DNA from: Pyxicephalus adspersus
Lineage: Eukaryota > Chordata > Amphibia > Anura > Pyxicephalidae
Length of the DNA stretch: 64,000 bases
Assembly (NCBI RefSeq): GCF_032062135.1
Contig: NC_092869.1
Coordinates: forward strand, 43,319,956 to 43,383,955
Reading direction: 5' to 3'
The notes under the pieces are model-generated. The model was not told the origin of the DNA. It was given only the letters and a program-made list of their open reading frames with translations, and did not search any database. Positions within the stretch are counted from its first letter, which is position 1; each line of letters starts with the position of its first letter. Both the position numbers and the translations under genes were made by a program. Positions 12,229 to 23,890 of the stretch are shown piece by piece.

Positions 12229-12579
12229 CTGTGCACATTGCTCATTCATTGCTCTAATGTTCTCCTCCTTCTTCTCCATCTCTCGCTCTAACTTCTTACA
12301 CTTCATCTTCCAGTGTCTGAGGCTCTCCTGAGCTCTGGACTTTAGATCTTCTTTTTTCTTTTCAGCCTCCAAGCGCTGGGCATCCACCTGCTGCAGTTCA
12401 GCTAGGCACCGCTCTGCCTCCTGGGTCACCTCCTCCAACTGCTGGCCTAGTTCAGAATTGTGGCTCTCAGTCTGTCTCTTCTCCCTCTCACATGTCTCAT
12501 AGCGGCTTTGGATGTCCTTCAGCTGCTCCAGCATACCCAACTGCTGTCGCTCTCTCTTCTCCATGTCTGCTGTCAGAAG
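12229..12579 (-). CDS. CEP128: CEP128 coding exon 12
   Basis: 351 nt (117 codons), phase 0 to 0, acceptor GTGTTCTAG, donor GTTAGC (a weaker donor). It includes EKRERQQLGMLEQLKDIQ, AERCLAELQQ, KKEDLKSRAQESLRHWK and KCKKLEREMEKKEENI. All are recognisable against human QQLQMLDRLKEIQ and REDLKLKAQESIRQWK. Confidence 0.96.
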
Positions 12580-14425
12580 CTAGAACACATTGTCATACAT
12601 TATGAAAAAAAAAACCTAAACATTTTGTTAGGTTAGCTAATAATTAGGTTTCTGACTTATGGTTCTTTAGTATTCTCATCTTGCCTGTGAGATGTAATTG
12701 GAACATATAGGGACAAATATGGCTATGTGTATTTGAATAGTATAGTAGTGATGACACAACTCAGAGGGCCTTCTTCCTCAGTACTTTAGGGATTGTCTTT
12801 GGAGGTATACAGAAGAGGGATTTGCAGTCTGATTTGCCCACTAAATTAGCTGCTAGATATCTGTATGTCATTTAAACCCCACTAAACCCCTCATGCTCCA
12901 TCACTCCTAATCTCAGTTTTGACATCACCACCTAGAGATTCCCTGACTGGAACAAGCATGCTGCTAGTGAACCTCTAAACTTTTACCATGCTTGCCTATT
13001 CTTATACAAACCTATTAAAAACCAAACTGACAAAGAGGTCGGTTGCAGGTCAAATGCAACCGCCAATTCTTATTGATCTCAGAAGCATCTCAAACTGAGG
13101 AGATTGACATAATCCAACAGTCCGAGAGCCCATTGTTTAAAAAAAAAATATAAATGAAGCAATGGAATTGCTTCACAATTCCAATTTCACATATATAAAA
13201 AAAAGACTTTCAAAAAGGAGTATGGAAGCAGATTTTTCACAAATATGTAAATAAGTCTAAGCAGAGTAGAGGACAGTTAAACCTGTGTAAGGTTTTATTT
13301 ACCTGCTCTGGGGAGATTTTCCCTCACTATCTATCCCAGGACACCCCATGCCTGTAGGTGTCATCTGAACAGGAAGTTAGAGCAAACCTCATTAGGGACC
13401 AGTAGATGTAATGATTTAAACAACGCAATCAGTTTAGGGGAGAAAACTAATAAATAGGTGATGTGATAAAATGCAGCGGATGTCGTATTGTGGCTTATCC
13501 TGCAGCTCACAAATACGCCTCCTACAGAGGTGTGCAGACCTGCAGCTTTGCTGGCACGCTCAAAGATTAAGAGGATAATCACAGGCAGACTGGATTTATA
13601 GGAATAATGGTCGGGACAAGTTGTTTTTGTTCTAGCACCCGCTAAGAGCGGCAGTTCAGTGGTGATGTATTAATGCCGTTATTCTCTGCCAGCCTTAAGC
13701 AAGGTTCAATAATAAACTCTTTTCTACAGACTTTGCAGCAAGTCTACATTCCAGAGATTTATAACCTCCTTAAGTGATGTCTAATTGCTTTGCAGAGAGT
13801 GCACAAGACTGCGAGAGCATCCTAGACACTGATCAGTTCAGCAGGTGACAAGCCATTGGCTGTATGTATATGAAGGCATCTTATAGTTGTACTGCATAGA
13901 CTGCCATTACTACAAGTAGGGGCAGATGTTGTAAATTCATGTGACCAGGAGAAGCAAGTGAAGGTAGATGGTGCAGCTCTGAGTGAGGCAAGCATTACCA
14001 ATATGTGTCTGAAGGATGGAAAGTTGTTTACAGAAGAATTACCACCACAGGCAACTCCGTAGCTACAAGGTTTAAGAAAAAAAAAAAAAAAAAACACACC
14101 ATCTCTGCTCTGAACTGTGCACTAAACCTGTCTTTTCTCATCTTCTTTTGAAAACGGTTATCCAGCTGTCATGTTACCTTGTGAATCTCCGACATCAAAT
14201 TCTAATTAAGTATACTAATCAGAAAGGTGCAAAAATGTGAAGTTTTAAAATCCATGTTTGTTCTGGGTCAGTGGCTTCAAATAATAGCCATAAGGCCAAC
14301 ATTACAACCAGCTGCCCATCATTGTCAGTTGGAGAGGTCATTAGAAGGCGCTAGTTTTTCCTCATAAATAGAAGATAGGATATAAGGTGCACTTGTCTAA
14401 ACACAAAGACACAACATGCACATAC
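12580..14425 (-). other. CEP128: CEP128 intron, largely unique sequence
   Basis: No repeat of the recognised families and no gene. There is an A-run at 14077-14094. Confidence 0.6.
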
Positions 14426-14586
14426 CTCCAGTTGTTCCGCCAGCTGAATCTTCTCCCTGTCCTTTTGGTTGAGGCTGCGTTTAAGTTCTTCAATCTCAGA
14501 CAGGACAGCATTTCTGTTGAGCTCGGAGCGCAGCTCAGAGATTTGACGCTCCAGTTCCTGCTTCTCCCGCTCAGACCGCTCCACCA
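14426..14586 (-). CDS. CEP128: CEP128 coding exon 11
   Basis: 161 nt, phase 1 in and phase 0 out, acceptor CTTTCTTGTAG, donor GTATGTG. It encodes an acidic/basic coiled coil with EREKQELERQISELRSEL, then EIEELKRSLNQKDREK and IQLAEQLE, collinear with human CEP128. Confidence 0.95.
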
Positions 14587-14644
14587 CTACAAGAAAGACA
14601 AACCAACCATCAATGCAGGTAAAGATCTCTTATTAGTTCCCCCA

Positions 14645-14788
14645 CCTCCTAGATTGTAAGCCCTTCAGGGCAGGGTCCTCTCCTCCTGTGTCACTGTCTG
14701 TACCGGTCTGTAGCCGTCTGTCATTTGCAACCTCTATTTAATGTACAGCACTGCGTAATATGTTGGCGCTATATAAATCCTGTTTATT

Positions 14789-14830
<42 letters not shown>

Positions 14831-14832
14831 TA
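14645..14832 (+). repeat. LINE 3'-tail fragment ending in (TAA)n
   Basis: Plus-oriented tail: GATTGTAAGCCCTTCAGGGC, then CTGTGTCACTGTCTGTAC and TGTTGGCGCTATATAAATCC. It ends in a pure (TAA)n run at about 14790-14832. A second, diverged partial copy follows to 14932. Confidence 0.85.
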
Positions 14833-15436
14833 ATACTGGGTTAGCCTTACATCGGAGCCTGCTAAATGCATCCATGCACAATGGTGCTACATAAATCCTG
14901 TCTATTAGTATTATTAATAATAATAATAGGTATAAGCGGACTTCCAATATGAAGAACCAAACAAAAAAGACGCCTTCCTCGTTCAATATTCTTTGTCCTA
15001 AGGTAATTGCTCATTCTTTAAAAGTTTGTAATCTTTAATTTAGTTTTGTAGATTTGACATATTTCTGGTGACTCAGGAGTGGCTACCCCAGTGTTTATGT
15101 CTCACTGTGCCTTTATTTTATATGTGTTGTAAAATGCAGGCCGCAGTATGGAGCCTTTGGTGCCCACACAGTGAAGGTTGGTCACATAACAGAACTAGGA
15201 TTCTCCACCCAGCAAGTGCGGTGCTAAGCTCTATAAATATGAACTTATTATTATGCAGCAGTTTGGTCACAGTAAGGTTTTTGACAGGGGCTTTTTAAAT
15301 GGACCCCTAATTACCCTTTTCATGTTGCCATTCTATACCTATTCTGCCCAAGACTGATTCCAGTAATCATTTATGTTCTGAATTCTGAATGGAAAAAGAG
15401 ATGAGATAATGCTGGTATCCTTTGAAGCTCATTTAC

Positions 15437-15545
15437 ATTATTATTATCATCAGTATAAATATAGCGCCAACATATTACGCAGAGCTGTACAGTAAACAGG
15501 GGTTGCAAATGACAGACAGATACAAATAACGAGGTAGAGGAGAGC
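15437..15545 (-). repeat. LINE 3'-tail fragment
   Basis: Contains GCGCCAACATATTACGCAGA and GGTTGCAAATGACAGACAGA. Truncated before the open reading frame. Confidence 0.75.
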
Positions 15546-15907
15546 CCAGAAGAGCGGATATTTATCTCTGAAGTATTTGGACTTCTGAAAAGCAACTTTT
15601 ACACGAGTATCATGTTTGGTGGAGCAGGACTGGCGTTTCAATTTTCTGATGAATAACATGTTTGGGTTTTCTGCAAATTATTATTTTTCTGGTTTTGCAG
15701 CATTTAAAAGGACCAAATAGCTTATTCAATGACATAAAATGACGATACATTAACCCACGTAAAGCAATAGGTATTCTGAGAAACCACCAATAACACAATT
15801 CTGATATTAGTAAGTTGCACAAAGCCATCGAGTTAGCTGTTGCATGCAGTGTGAGCAATGCATAATTAACATGGGTGCTGACTACAATAGAGACAACCAT
15901 GGCTCAC

Positions 15908-16031
15908 CTGCTCGGACCCTCCGGTCCTCCTCACGGTTCTCATGCTGGATATGGGACACCTGTGAGATTTGGACCTGCAAGCGATTGCGATCTTCCTCCA
16001 CTTTCACCAGTTGACTCCGCAGATCTTCCAC
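15908..16031 (-). CDS. CEP128: CEP128 coding exon 10
   Basis: 124 nt, phase 0 in and phase 1 out, acceptor CTGCTTTTAG, donor GTGAGCC. It encodes VEDLRSQLVKVEEDRNRLQ, then QISQVSHIQHENREEDRRV. It aligns with human VEELRTQLTKAEGDRKGLQ and the QVSQIS segment. Confidence 0.95.
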
Positions 16032-16802
16032 CTAAAAGCAGCAAGAAGAGAACAGGGAAATACAGAGAATGCATTGCTTGGACAAACAGAGGCCTGGGTG
16101 CCCATAACTGAATGTTGAATGCAACGGCTGAAATCCTTTGTATGGCCAAACACAAAGATATATACAGCTTATTAACTGATTAAATGTTGATATGCTGTCT
16201 TTGCAAGTGGTTGCCAATCTTTCTTTTTCACAAGGATGAATAACCAACTGCACATAAAAGGCTTCTGCCAGTTTATAGACTAATCCCTACCACCCTCACC
16301 TTTAAGCTTAAATGAATATCAATTAAATTTTCCCCGCTTCCTGCAAGCACAAGTTGTCAAAGATTCACCCCAAAGGGTAGGGAGTGTCACCATCCTGCAC
16401 TGGATTCACACAGGGGAATGCTGCAGGGGCAATGGGGAATGCTGCACAGAGCTGTACATATTTAAAGCTTCATATATAAGTTTTGTTTTGAAATATAGAT
16501 TGGACATTACATGAACAGAACATAATATTCATATTAGAAATAGGAGCATTCTCTGTCTATATTTGTTTGATATGTTCTTAAAAAATTGATCAGGAATGTC
16601 TGTTCTTGCGGGAGCCCCCAGTGGCTGTTGGTTGTTAAGGAGAACTCCCAGCTAAAGATGGTTAATAGGCACAAGAATGATCATTTTCACCAGTTGAGCA
16701 CCCACTGACTGGTGTATGTGGCTTATTTCTGTGCAACCCCCTTCTTTTCCATTGTGCATGATGCCTTCAGCAAGCTCAGAAGTAACGCAAAGCTAACCCA
16801 GC

Positions 16803-16975
16803 ATTATTAATAATATTATTATTATTAATAATAAACAGGATTTATATAGCACCAACATTTTATGCAGCACTATACAAGAAATAGGGGTTGCAAATGACAG
16901 ACAGACAGAAATTCAGACAGTGACACAGGAGGAAGAGAGGACCCTGCCCTGAAGGGGGGAGTATCACACAGTAGG
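16803..16975 (-). repeat. LINE 3'-tail fragment
   Basis: Starts with ATT repeats and AATAAACAGGATTTATATAG, and continues through GACAGTGACACAGGAGGAAG and CCTGCCCTGAAG. Confidence 0.8.
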
Positions 16976-17326
16976 AGCATATACATCATCATATACAAAG
17001 GCTGCATTTTAAAAGACTTTATTCACCTCTGATGATGAAAATATGAGTGAGATTGCAGGGGTGTAAATAGCAGGAAGGTGCAGAAGATGGATGCTAGGGT
17101 AACAATTACTGTCAATCACAAAGCAACAGATTGAGAGTCTATCTGCATTTTTATTTTTATGTTTGACTGGAGCATTCACTGCCCTTAATAAATTAGATTT
17201 CAGCAATAAATGAAGGTAGAAAATGAACACACAAGATGTCATATATCACAAATATTCTAAGATCATATGTCAGAGGAGTGTTTATGAAAGCAATGGGGGC
17301 AATCTGCAAATCTGAGTACACCATAC

Positions 17327-17401
17327 CTGGCACAGCAGTGTTTCCCGACTTCCTTCTGTCTGATCCAGCCGCCTCCGATATCTCTCCAACTCTGTCTCCA
17401 G
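17327..17401 (-). CDS. CEP128: CEP128 coding exon 9
   Basis: 75 nt (25 codons), phase 0 to 0, acceptor CTACTTGCAG, donor GTATGG. It encodes LETELERYRRRLDQTEGSRE and TLLCQ. The GSRETLL core is identical to human. Confidence 0.95.
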
Positions 17402-17751
17402 CTGCAAGTAGAAGAAAACCTCTTAATGTTTGATATTATAGGGGGTTTGCACCAACATATGAATAGCCAGATATGAATATGGAGCAGTACTAGCCTTCTA
17501 CAGAATAAATATACTGTTGATCTTGGGATCTAAAAAAAACGCTTTGTCTGTTATGTGGATTCTCTGGTTTGCATCCAGACTGGAAGTGCTGCTGTCATCT
17601 GACTTTCCTGCCAATGCTGGTCACAGACACAAAGTACAGAAGCCAGAGGATCACCATAACAGCCAGGAAACCAAGCATCTCTATTTTTTTACTTATCAAC
17701 ACTTTATATGAACAGCTGCCCTGTGGATCCCCCCATAAACAAGTTCCTTAC

Positions 17752-17838
17752 CTGGAGTTTTTCACTCTCTGTCCTTCCGAGTTTTTCTTTCAGCAATGAT
17801 TCTCCCTCATTTGACTTTGAGTCCCGTTTTCTAAGGGC
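17752..17838 (-). CDS. CEP128: CEP128 coding exon 8
   Basis: 87 nt (29 codons), phase 0 to 0, acceptor TCAATACAG, donor GTAAGG. It encodes ALRKRDSKSNEGESLLKEKL and GRTESEKLQ. It aligns with the human block that contains KNKLRQTETEKNQL. Confidence 0.93.
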
Positions 17839-17920
17839 CTGTATTGACACAAAACCGAGGCATTAATAGATGACTGCATTCACATCTACATTTTATGGCT
17901 TACAAGATGCTGGCAACTGC

Positions 17921-17967
17921 AAAAAAAAAAAAAAAAAAAAAAACACAACGGGGGGGGGGGGGGGGGG
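17921..17967. repeat. Poly-A run followed by poly-G run
   Basis: About 23 A and then about 19 G within 50 bases, a likely slippage and assembly-error site 80 bp upstream of CEP128 exon 8. Confidence 0.9.
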
Positions 17968-18039
17968 ATATTAAAAGTGGTCACATAATTCCACAAGCCT
18001 GGTCCCCCCTTAAGCAAAGAGGGTTGGGGTGCAGAGGAC

Positions 18040-18195
18040 ATCAGTTTTCCACCCAGAAATGTTTTAAAGATGTGGGTGGCAGCCCCTGTACTGTGACCCA
18101 ACTCTTCAGTAACCACCCGAAAACTGAAGGGTGATTACCGAAAAGTGCCGGATGGTGCGCCCAGCTCAAAGGGGCCCGGAGAGAACACTGGACAT
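18040..18195 (-). mobile_element. MITE of the ATTCTCCCC / GTAACCACCC family, copy 1
   Basis: Contains CTTCAGTAACCACCCGAAAA and its near inverse GGGTGATTACCGAAAAGTG, then GCGCCCAGCTCAAAGGGG. Same body as the copies at 33218, 39145, 40438, 41348 and 60418, in inverse orientation. Confidence 0.7.
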
Positions 18196-20093
18196 CATAT
18201 GTGCCAGGCTGCAGACAGGGATATGTAGCAGCTGCTTCTACTGTGGAAGGCTGGATGGGAACGTGGAAGCTGTAATGGAACATAGCACCCCATGTGTCTG
18301 CACGCCATCAAAAGAAGACTAAAATACTACAGCTGAATGGATGTCACCACTTCCTGCTAGTACACATGATGCGGATTAGTTATATACCTTTACTATGGTT
18401 TTGTAAAATCTCTTTCCTCAGATTATGTCAGTTCCTCCCAATAGACTAGCATCAGGTCTACAAGCAGGAAGTGGGAAAATATAAGGAATGGGGTTTCAAA
18501 GAAACAAAGTTGGGGTTTGTAGTTCATCGTGCTAAAGTGGAGAACATCCAAAGTTCTTTTTTCCTGCCAGCATGCTGCATAAAAGGATCCTTGGTCTGTA
18601 TGAAGAAGCAGCCATCTCTCTCGCAGAATGTGACATGTTCACTTAATGAATCAGAGCCATAGCTCTTCAATCAATAAAAGTCATGTTACCTAATAATTGG
18701 GGCAGTAAAGAGACGATGTGGTTTTAGACTTATAAGGCACTATAAATTATATTTATATATTAGCCATTGTGCAAGAGGTCTTAAAGTGTATGTAAAATCA
18801 AGAACAATGTATAATGCAGCATAATGGTCCTCAGATGTGGTGGCTGTCTTTGTTTTTTCTTTCTTATTTCCCAGCATTTTTTTTTTCATAAGTGATCTTG
18901 CCATTTACAGTAAGAAAGAATAACATTGTCACCTTGAGACTACAAAACACCTTCACATTGCCTTTTCTGAAAGCCATAGTGGGAAAGTGTTCTAATGTAC
19001 ATAGATAAACTGGATAGTGATGTTAATCTACTAAAGGAAAAAAAAAAAAAAAAAAAAAGCTTCTTCTTAAGAGTTTACACACATATTATTTATTATTGAA
19101 TATATTTATAGGTATTTTATTAATATTACTGTGGTAAGTAAATTCTCCCCTCTGCAGCGTACCACCAACTAATGCCTTAGATCTATATATTTTACTTTAG
19201 TACAGCTTAAGTCCTGAGATAGCGAGGAGCCTAATTACAGAATGTAGTGAGAGTGGTGAAAGCAGGTTAATTGCTCTCTAATTAGAAATGGGACACAGTT
19301 TACAAACAGCAGAAACAATACTACAGGCAGCTCATGTCAGGCTGGGTTTGCTCTTTTCTGAAAATCCCTTACAGTCCGACTCTGGGATCCTGATTGCCTT
19401 AAACCGTTTGAAATGACGGGAACAGTAATGGAGTGTCCCGGGGGCATCTTTAAACCTTTAATAAAAACAACTGCTTTCTTTCACTTCTCGCCTATTTCCA
19501 TTAAAGAAGGCCGGCTGTGAGTAGAATGCACTCGGGATGGGAGAGCAGAGTGTGAGAGATTCTGACAAAAGTGTGAGAGGAAGACATGACACAATAAAAT
19601 ATAATTACTGCTGCATGAAAGCTTCGCCCTCCTTTGTAGTGACACTGATCAGAGCAAAAGCAGCATCTATGAGGGGTGACAGGCTAGAAGCCTTTATACA
19701 GGAGGGAAGCAAAAACCGGGGGGGAGGTAAAGTTTATCAGCATCAGTGCAGCGGTAACAGTAAAAGACCTATGAAGAAAAATTGCAAGGGCTCTTAAAGC
19801 TTCGACCTATAAAAAAAACAATTTTAAGGGATAACACATTTGGTATCTAATAACTTGACATAATCTCATCTTTAACATGTACCAAAAAACTTGGGATTAC
19901 ATGGTGTTGGTGTGCCCTAAAATTGAACTGAGTATTTAAAAAAAAAAAAAAAAAAAAATTATGATAGACATATTTAAAGGTAAATACATTTTGTCAGCTG
20001 TGCAAAAACTAAAATAATACTCAGACAGTCAAATGATAAAACTCAGAAATCTTGCAGAATGTCTTGACTGTCCAGGAAAAATATGGATTTTAC

Positions 20094-20210
20094 CTCTTGA
20101 AGTTGATTGGAAACCTGACCCAGCTGCTCCTGTCTGCTCTCGAACTGCTGCCTCTCCGTCCTCATCTCTTTTTCCAACTGCTGCAGCCGTCTCTCCACCC
20201 GTTCAGATAC
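20094..20210 (-). CDS. CEP128: CEP128 coding exon 7
   Basis: 117 nt (39 codons), phase 0 to 0, acceptor GTTTTGCAG, donor GTAAAA. It encodes VSERVERRLQQLEKEMRTER and QQFESRQEQLGQVSNQLQE, a strong heptad coiled coil matching the human block RVERRLQELEREMRTER. Confidence 0.96.
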
Positions 20211-20829
20211 CTGCAAAACACCAATGGTATAGTATGTCAATGGCAACATTCTACATAAACTTTACACAGGCAATTCAATTCCTGGAGGTTACAGTGTAGA
20301 AAACACAAAAAGGATTAATGAAAACTCCAACACTGGAGCATTAGTCCATCTTGTCATCTGCGATTTTTTTATGTTATGTTATGAATGCATTAAATGTTGG
20401 GGGTAGCACTATAAAGAAAAACACAACTGCTGCCGCACAAGACACTGTAATAAAATGTTTGACAAAACCCAGAGCAGCTCCTCTGACAGTGATATACTGA
20501 TCTCTGGACATGGCAGGAGTGCAGCCATCTTGTCAGACATATGACATTTTGTATTTGAGAGAACTGTGCCTAGACAGCCAGGACAATCGGAGTAGATGAC
20601 AGAATTATCCAGTAACGGCTGCAATGTGTTTTCAGTACATCAGCCTGTGACAAGAAGATCTCATGGAGTGAAAAGCAATAACATGTAGGGAACACGAACA
20701 GACAACGTTTGCTGTCAGGTGCTCAATCAATGCACAGTGCTGGTAATGACAGGATGCCCACACAGGAGTTTAATAGAAATTGTACATAAATGCCAGTAAT
20801 GAGAACACCTCATGAAAAGAGAAACTCTT

Positions 20830-21083
20830 AAAAGGGAATGGGCTCTCTCTTACACAGTCAAGCTCACCGTCTACTGGGAGAGGGCACCCTCAATATTCTG
20901 CCACACAGTCTCCAAGGAGAGGGCTTTTTCCCACACTGCCATGCTTGCAGTCTCCTGGGAGCAGGTTTTCTCCTCCATTGCCCCAGTTGTTGTTTCTTGG
21001 GAACAAGCTTTCTCATACACTGTCACACTCACCATCTCCTGGTAGCAGGCTCTCTCCTACAGTGTCACTTACCGTCTCTTGGT
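20830..21083 (-). repeat. 41-bp tandem repeat overlapping the exon 6 donor
   Basis: About six diverged units spaced 39-42 bp. Equivalent points are near 20869, 20908, 20950, 20992, 21034 and 21074. Each has the pattern CCAGGAGAYGGTGAGTGTG on the minus strand, and the last unit is the real end of CEP128 exon 6 plus its donor. Confidence 0.7.
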
Positions 21084-21145
21084 GCGGATTCTCCTTCAGC
21101 CGGGCGGATAATTCTTCTAGGGTTCTCTTTGTCTCAGCATCAGTT
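21073..21145 (-). CDS. CEP128: CEP128 coding exon 6
   Basis: 73 nt, phase 2 in and phase 0 out, acceptor TTTGCTAG directly after a poly-T run, donor GTAAGTG. It encodes RTDAETKRTLEELSARLKEN and PHQET. The last ten exon bases and the donor form the first unit of a roughly 41-bp tandem repeat that continues into the intron to about 20830. Confidence 0.93.
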
Positions 21146-21782
21146 CTAGCAAAAAAAAAAAAAAGGTACCATAAATGTAATCTCAATTCTCAACACTGCC
21201 CCTAAATCACACATAAAAGCTCTCATACTGCCCCCAACATCCACTCCCGCCACTGCATGTACTTAACACCCCCACTCCTCCATGCAGCTAGCACTCTCCT
21301 CATTCTCACACTGCAACTTATGTTCAACGAACCAACAGTTTTTTTCTGAAACTGCTACCACCCCAACTCATGCCTTTCCTTCAAAAACAAAATTTGCAAA
21401 CACTCTGAAATCTTAACTACCTCTGACATTCATAAAAGTTTATGCTTACAAAACAACTTTTTCCATCCCTCCCCCAAAACCCCAAACTGGCCTTTTTTTG
21501 GGACGGTCATAGTTTTACAATAGTAGCATATTACAGCATGGCTGTCATTGATCCCTTCACATCTTTCTATGAGGAGCTCACTTTCATGAGAATAATAAAC
21601 ACTGAAAGTGCTATGGGCCAATGTATAAAACTGACCAATTTTGAATTAAGTTGCACCCTATTTATCCCACTAAATTGGTGCACTGATGTCTTCAGGGTAT
21701 GCATTTCTCTATTTATAGATCTCTTTTTCTACCTTGGAGTCTTACGACTAAAAATAAACATTTTTTATAGATTACATAGATT

Positions 21783-22515
21783 ATATGGGCAGCACAGTGG
21801 CTCAGTGGTTAGCACTCTGGCCTTTGCAGATCTGGGTCCCAGGTTCCAATCTCGGCCAGGACACTATCTGCATGGAGTTTTCAGGTTTACCCAGTGTTTG
21901 CTTGGGTTTTCTCTGGGTACTCCAGTTGCCCCCCCCCCCCCCCCTCAAAACTGTATTATGACTGTAAGACTGTAATAAAAGACATATGACTGAGGTAGGG
22001 ACATTAGATTGTGAGGGACAGCTAGTGACATGACTATAGCTACGTACACACTTCCAATTATTATCGTTGACGAACGATCCTGCACGATATCTACGAACGA
22101 TCGTATAGCACCGATCCTGCACATAGAGATAACGACACGATCGTTCGTAGATATTGTACACACAATAGATACGATCGTTTGAGCGATAGAGGAACTATGT
22201 GCACGACAGGAAAGTGAACGAACGTTCGTTCATTACGCATGCTCAGACCATGGACGATCAACGAATGATCATACACACAAACGATGTTCAACGATCGTCG
22301 TCCAATCCGATCCGCCGGTCCGGTCGTTCGTTTCCAACGACTTTCCTCGTTCGTTGGCGTCGTTGGTTACTTTTTTTACGAACGATTTTTGCCCAATCGA
22401 TCGTTCGTCGTTCGTTTTGAACGATAAAAATTGGAAGTGTGTACGCACCTTATGGACTTTGTACAGGACTGCATAATATGTCAGGGATATAGAAGTATTG
22501 TGAAGTTATAATAAA
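21783..22515 (+). mobile_element. tRNA-derived SINE interrupted by a palindromic MITE
   Basis: The SINE head GCACAGTGGCTCAGTGGTTA and B-box GGTTCCAATCTCGG are followed by the core and the tail GACAGCTAGTGACATGACTAT. The tail resumes at about 22451 with TATGGACTTTGTACAG after the inserted element. A C-run lies at 21931-21944. Confidence 0.8.
22038..22450. mobile_element. CpG-rich palindromic MITE inserted in the SINE
   Basis: Ends are AGCTACGTACACACTTCCAA and the inverse TTGGAAGTGTGTACGCACCT. The interior is full of ACGATCGTT and CGAACGATC motifs, so most of its length can self-pair. TAT stands on both sides. There is no coding capacity. Confidence 0.85.
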
Positions 22516-22658
22516 TAATAATATTATATTACAGCAAGCAAATACAATACAGAAAAAAGTAAGTGGGTAGAAGTTCCACAGACAAACCTGAAGGGGCCTT
22601 CAGTTTTTTAAATGGAATATTTGTGGTTTGTTACATCTGTGCCTACACTAGAAAGTAC

Positions 22659-22750
22659 CTGTTTCTCCGAGAAAGCTCACGGCTCAGGTCATCATGCAGA
22701 CGTAGCTGGTCACTGCTTAGATCTCGCAAGGACTGATGCAGGGAATGAAG
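22659..22750 (-). CDS. CEP128: CEP128 coding exon 5
   Basis: 92 nt, phase 0 in and phase 2 out, acceptor CTGTTTTCCAG, donor GTACTT. It encodes LHSLHQSLRDLSSDQLRLHD and DLSRELSRRN, near-identical to the human block around HQSLRDLSSEQIRLGDD. Confidence 0.95.
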
Positions 22751-23765
22751 CTGGAAAACAGGAAGACAAAAACATTTTACACAATATATCACAGATTGTC
22801 TGTATTGGCCCATGTACATACAGAAGTGAGGGTCAAGATAGTCTGACACAGACATGCAAGGTGAGGTTTATGTCAGCCTGACAATAGTCTACTATGACAT
22901 CATAATAAGATTCTAAATAGAAGGATGCTAAGAAGAAGTACGGGAACGCCCAGTGCTGGCAGTTGTGTTAAAGTGCACCTTAAGGGGTCCTAAAGTCAAA
23001 TTTAAACTATATAATAATTATAATGTACTTTAGAAATATGTGCAAATAATTTCAAATTATAATTACAAATCCATTACCTGCACCCGACCCGACACCTATT
23101 TTGCTTGTTCTCTGGGTCTATGCTCACGCAGTTAAACCACCCACCCTAGCATCCCTCCAACACTGAAAAAATTCTGAGCTCATTTTTTCTCCTATCCAAT
23201 GCACAAAGATGAATATAGCTGCAGGTGCAACACAGTAAGCCCTTGCATACAAGTGCTGCCCAGCAGCCGAGATCTGCAAGTACCCACAGGTACTTGTGTC
23301 ACACACCACTGGAAGTTTAATCAACATTTTTTTAAAAAAACATTTGATTCTTGTTAAACTTTTATTGACCAGGTAGTACAGCCTTCAATAAATATGCCAC
23401 ATTTCCCTATCCCACATTTGATCCTCAAACCCTGGGCTTTTCATGTATATCACAATCAGTCATATATTAATATATCCTTATGTCTTTTCTAACCATCCCC
23501 AATTCCATTCACATATGTCGGACTACTCTATTGGTGGTAAACCATGGGCTATGGCCGCCATTTTAGGCCTGTACAAAAGGTCATCCTACTTATGGCACAA
23601 GGTTCTGGTTCTCTGACTCATGTTGAAGAACTCTTTTGGACTTCTAATGAATCAAAACAGCTAACTGGGGCTGCATCATTATTGCCAGGGAGGAGTACAT
23701 CTAAAAGATCAATTTTTTAAATTATATTTCCATATGTCTCTTGTGCCCTACAGAACATTCCCCAC

Positions 23766-23890
23766 CTGCTCAGTGTTTTCCACTTCGTCTAAAAACCGTA
23801 CTGCTGATCGAGAACGGCGCCGCTGATGAACTCCAGCATCTGTATAGTTTTTAAGAGGAGAGGTTGGCTGAAAGCGTCGATTTCTGGATT
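23766..23890 (-). CDS. CEP128: CEP128 coding exon 4
   Basis: 125 nt, phase 1 in and phase 0 out, acceptor CCACTTGCAG, donor GTGGGG. It encodes RRFQPTSPLKNYTDAG, a basic run QRRRSRSAVRF, and an acidic end DEVENTEQ. PTSPLK is a proline-directed Ser/Thr context also present in the human protein. Confidence 0.94.

Larger units (their letters stand above)
14587..20093 (-). other. CEP128: CEP128 introns between exons 11 and 7
   Basis: Contains LINE-tail copies at 14645-14832, 15437-15545 and 16803-16975, and a fragment at 14836-14932. An A-run followed by a G-run lies at 17921-17967, a MITE at about 18040-18195, and A-runs at 19039-19058 and 19939-19958. 19190-19500 is unique sequence with TAATTA motifs. 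17402-17751 shows nothing. Confidence 0.65.
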
